Program-made: the position numbers and the translations under genes | The notes under the pieces: generated by a model | Database searches by the model: none | The model's input: only the letters and a program-made list of their open reading frames with translations | What the model was told of the DNA's origin: nothing | Assembly (NCBI GenBank): GCA_964638715.1 | Contig: CAZWZF010000107.1 | Location: 1 to 6,867 of the forward strand | Source: JBAXQQ01 sp037131695 | GTDB lineage: Bacteria > Armatimonadota > Hebobacteria > CAIYQO01 | DNA: 6,867 bases | Direction of reading: 5' to 3' | In this document: piece by piece, positions 4,534-6,867 of the stretch | How the letters are laid out: every line of letters begins with the position of its first letter | How positions within the stretch are numbered: position 1 is the stretch's first letter

Positions 4534-6795
4534 ATGACTGATAATAATCGTATAACGCGGTTGCGCGATGAAGTGATGCGACGCAAGGGTTCGTGGATTG
4601 CTGACCCTAACCCGTTTGAGCGCGATGTTGCCTTGTACCGGACAAAGGGTAGGGGGTTATCGAGCGTGCAAATTCGCGCGTTGATGCTGCGTGAATTAGT
4701 GGATGTCGCGACTATTCGTATTTATGACGACTGGACACTTGCGGGTGAACATCTCGCCCATAATTTTGGCTTTTACGATCCGAAGAACCGCGCCCAGGAA
4801 TATCGTTTGTATGAATTTGGCATCACTGCCGAGGAAGCGATAAAGGTTGAAAAGTACCGCCATAAATGGGATGAACGAACGCAAAGTTTTTATGCTATCG
4901 GTGATATTTCGCCGGAAAACCGCAAAGGGATGGGTGATTGGGAGAAAAACAATGTATACCTGGCAAATGGGTGGATGGAAAACCATTCTATTCGGGATTA
5001 CGCGAAGGTGCTGCGGATTGGCTACGCTGGAATTCGCCGGGAAATAGAAACACTGCTAACAAACACAGACATCACCGACCCGGATTTCCCGCAAAAAGAG
5101 AACTTCTGGAAAGCCGCGCTGTGGGTATGTGATGCTGGCATTGCGTTGGGCAAACGATATGCCGATTTAGCGCGGTCAATGGGCAAGTTGGAAATGGCTG
5201 CCGCTTGTGAACGAGTGCCGGCAGAAGGTGCGCGCACACTGCGGGAAGCCACCCAATCGCTTTGGCTTGCGCATATCCTCACCTGCGGCGAGGACAGCAT
5301 TAACGCCAACAGCATCGGCAGGCTGGACAAAATTTTGTACCCGTATTACCTGGTGGATATCGACGCCGGTCGCATCACCCGTGCGGATGCGGTGGAGTTG
5401 ATGGAAGAGTTGGCATGCAAGCTATACTTGGATTACGAGGTGCAGGCGATTACCCTTGGGGGTGTCGACGAACACGGCAACTCTGCCGTTAACGAGATGA
5501 GCTACATCATCCTGGAAGCGTCGAATAATGTTGATTTCGTCCGCGACCTTTCTGTTCGGATAAATTCGGAAACCCCGAAAGAATTTGTGGATTATTGCGC
5601 CGGGATGGTCATTCGCGGCGGCGGTATTCCTTTCTTTTTCAACGATGACTGCTTTGTAAAAGCGCTTGCCGACCGCGGAATATCACTGGTTGACGCCCGG
5701 GATTATGCCCCCATCGGCTGTATTGAATTAACCATACCGGGCAAGGCAAATCCTCACGCGGTGTCAGGGTGGATAAACGCGGCAAAGTGCATGGAACTGG
5801 CAATATTTGACGGCTGCGACCCAAGGACTGGAGAACAATTAGGGCCGCATACCGGGATATTAACGGATTTTGTCACCTTTGACAATTATTTAACCGCATT
5901 CAAAAAGCAACTCGAATTTTTCACCCGCAACATGGTTTACAACATCAATCGCGGCGAACTTGCACAGCGCGAAAAAGGCCCGCTGCCGTGCTGGTCACTG
6001 CTCACTGATGATTGCATCCCACGCGGACGCGACATTACCGATGGCGGCCCGATTTACAACTATCACTCGGTTTGTTTTCTTGGCACTGCCAACACTGCAG
6101 ATTCATTGATGGCACTGAAAAAACTGGTTTTCGAACAAGAGAAAATTGATAAAGATGAATTGTTGGACGCATTAAAATCGAACTTTGACGGCTGTGAACA
6201 ATTGCGCCAGACACTTTTAAAAAGCGCGGAAAAATACGGCAATGACAACAGCGAGGTGGATGATTTCGCCGCCTGGCTGACGAACCATTTCATCGATTTG
6301 ATGGATACTTTCCGTTCGCCGCTAAATGGCAGATTTTTCGTTCATTTGTTCTCATTCCTGCTGAATATAAATTTCGGCAAATGTCTGGGGGCTACTCCAG
6401 ATGGTCGCTTTGCCAGTGAGCCAATCGCCTATTCGCTGTCCGCGCAACAGGGACGCGATGAAAAGGGAGTGACCGCGCTGATTAACACCCTGGCGAAATT
6501 GCCGCATCACCGCGCCGCCGGGGCATCCGCCGCGATAATCGATATCGACCCAAAGATGGTCGACGGCGCCGACGGGATAGAACGCCTGTCGCAAATAATC
6601 CGCGCCGCCATCAGAATGGGGGTCGGGCAAATGCAGTTCAATGTGGTAACGGCAGAACGCTTGCGCCAGGCACAGCAGGACCCGGAGAAATACGGCAACA
6701 TCCCGGTCCGCGTAGCCGGATACTCGCAAATGTTCAAACTGCTTTCCGAAGATTTACAGGAACATGTGATAGCGAGAACGAAACACGTTACGTAG
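4534..6795 (+). CDS. Glycyl radical enzyme of the dehydratase/C-X lyase type, substrate unknown
   Basis: This 753-residue protein is a member of the pyruvate formate-lyase/glycerol dehydratase superfamily. The long alpha/beta PFL domain fills most of it, and the glycyl radical domain occupies the last 110 residues or so. The thiyl-forming cysteine is C396 in IGCIELTIPGK, with E398 as the probable general base. This GC-x-E pattern marks dehydratases, choline lyase-like and related enzymes, whereas pyruvate formate-lyase has a Cys-Cys pair. The radical-bearing loop is VRVAGYS, with G729 24 residues from the C-terminus, the usual distance. The chain is slightly shorter than well-studied relatives (about 760-850). 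Segments such as DDWTLAGEHLAHNFG near residue 65 and NPHAVSGWINAAKC after the active site do not let me assign a substrate. A radical SAM activase is required but is not in the window. The ATG at 4534 follows a weak ggtga at about 7 bases. Tandem stops (tag, taa) end it. It probably forms an operon with the upstream GNAT gene. Confidence 0.93.
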   Translation: MTDNNRITRLRDEVMRRKGSWIADPNPFERDVALYRTKGRGLSSVQIRALMLRELVDVATIRIYDDWTLAGEHLAHNFGFYDPKNRAQEYRLYEFGITAEEAIKVEKYRHKWDERTQSFYAIGDISPENRKGMGDWEKNNVYLANGWMENHSIRDYAKVLRIGYAGIRREIETLLTNTDITDPDFPQKENFWKAALWVCDAGIALGKRYADLARSMGKLEMAAACERVPAEGARTLREATQSLWLAHILTCGEDSINANSIGRLDKILYPYYLVDIDAGRITRADAVELMEELACKLYLDYEVQAITLGGVDEHGNSAVNEMSYIILEASNNVDFVRDLSVRINSETPKEFVDYCAGMVIRGGGIPFFFNDDCFVKALADRGISLVDARDYAPIGCIELTIPGKANPHAVSGWINAAKCMELAIFDGCDPRTGEQLGPHTGILTDFVTFDNYLTAFKKQLEFFTRNMVYNINRGELAQREKGPLPCWSLLTDDCIPRGRDITDGGPIYNYHSVCFLGTANTADSLMALKKLVFEQEKIDKDELLDALKSNFDGCEQLRQTLLKSAEKYGNDNSEVDDFAAWLTNHFIDLMDTFRSPLNGRFFVHLFSFLLNINFGKCLGATPDGRFASEPIAYSLSAQQGRDEKGVTALINTLAKLPHHRAAGASAAIIDIDPKMVDGADGIERLSQIIRAAIRMGVGQMQFNVVTAERLRQAQQDPEKYGNIPVRVAGYSQMFKLLSEDLQEHVIARTKHVT

Positions 6796-6813
6796 TAAAA
6801 ATTGCAAATTGTA

Positions 6814-6867
6814 GAGGCTTTTGCAAAACCCCTTAAATTTTTAATCTAATTTTTAAAAACTACCCAT
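6814..6867. other. AT-rich tail with palindrome, possible insertion sequence end
   Basis: After the glycyl radical enzyme the base composition becomes AT-rich. The stretch gaggcttttgcaaaacccc (6814-6832) contains a perfect 10-base palindrome, ttttgcaaaa (6819-6828). Its wording resembles the outer ends of some IS1182/IS5-type insertion sequences, as far as I recall, but no second end or transposase is in the window. A plain spacer is equally possible. Confidence 0.3.

Noticed and set aside
5022..5330. Minus-strand frame of 102 codons inside the glycyl radical enzyme gene
   Set aside because: It is antisense to a conserved coding region, has low-complexity composition and no ribosome binding site. 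The same applies to the 125-codon antisense frame at 6352-6729.
4534..6795. Pyruvate formate-lyase as the name of the glycyl radical enzyme
   Set aside because: The active site reads GCIE instead of the adjacent Cys-Cys pair of pyruvate formate-lyase, so dehydratase- or lyase-type chemistry is more likely.

Overview
This 6.9 kb bacterial window, of mixed base composition with AT-rich spacers, carries five intact genes in two divergent groups separated by small repeats and hairpins. No rRNA, tRNA, CRISPR array, transposase or phage gene is visible. The host cannot be named from this sequence. The glycyl radical enzyme, whose radical form is destroyed by oxygen, points to an anaerobic or facultative bacterium, and the varied short intergenic repeats suggest a genome rich in such elements.

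Left part (1-2487, minus strand). A creatinase/aminopeptidase P-like (M24) protein is followed 8 bases later by a metallo-beta-lactamase-fold hydrolase whose ribosome binding site overlaps the M24 stop codon, so the two form a translationally coupled pair. Downstream of them lies a gene-free stretch of 400 bases. It holds a 180-184 bp non-coding element with 37-base inverted ends, each of which is itself a hairpin (MITE- or REPIN-like), and, at the very edge, a hairpin plus U-tract that reads as the terminator of this pair.

Middle (2488-3969). A 136-base divergent spacer leads to a solitary D12-class adenine-N6 DNA methyltransferase with all its signature motifs. No restriction endonuclease is next to it. 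Heptamer tandem repeats lie on both sides of the gene, and the downstream array contains its stop codon. Two compact GC-rich palindromes follow. The second supplies the ribosome binding site of the next gene.

Right part (3970-6795, plus strand). A GNAT acetyltransferase and, 24 bases later, a 753-residue glycyl radical enzyme probably form an operon. The enzyme has the GC-x-E thiyl/base motif and the C-terminal RVAGYS radical loop typical of dehydratases and C-X lyases rather than pyruvate formate-lyase, but its substrate is not evident. The radical SAM activating enzyme it needs is not in the window. The last 70 bases turn AT-rich and contain a palindrome reminiscent of an insertion sequence end.

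The most distinctive points are the terminal-hairpin element with a compensatory base-pair change, the substrate-unassigned glycyl radical enzyme beside a GNAT, the M24 protein that lacks the usual aspartate metal ligands, and the repeat used as a ribosome binding site.
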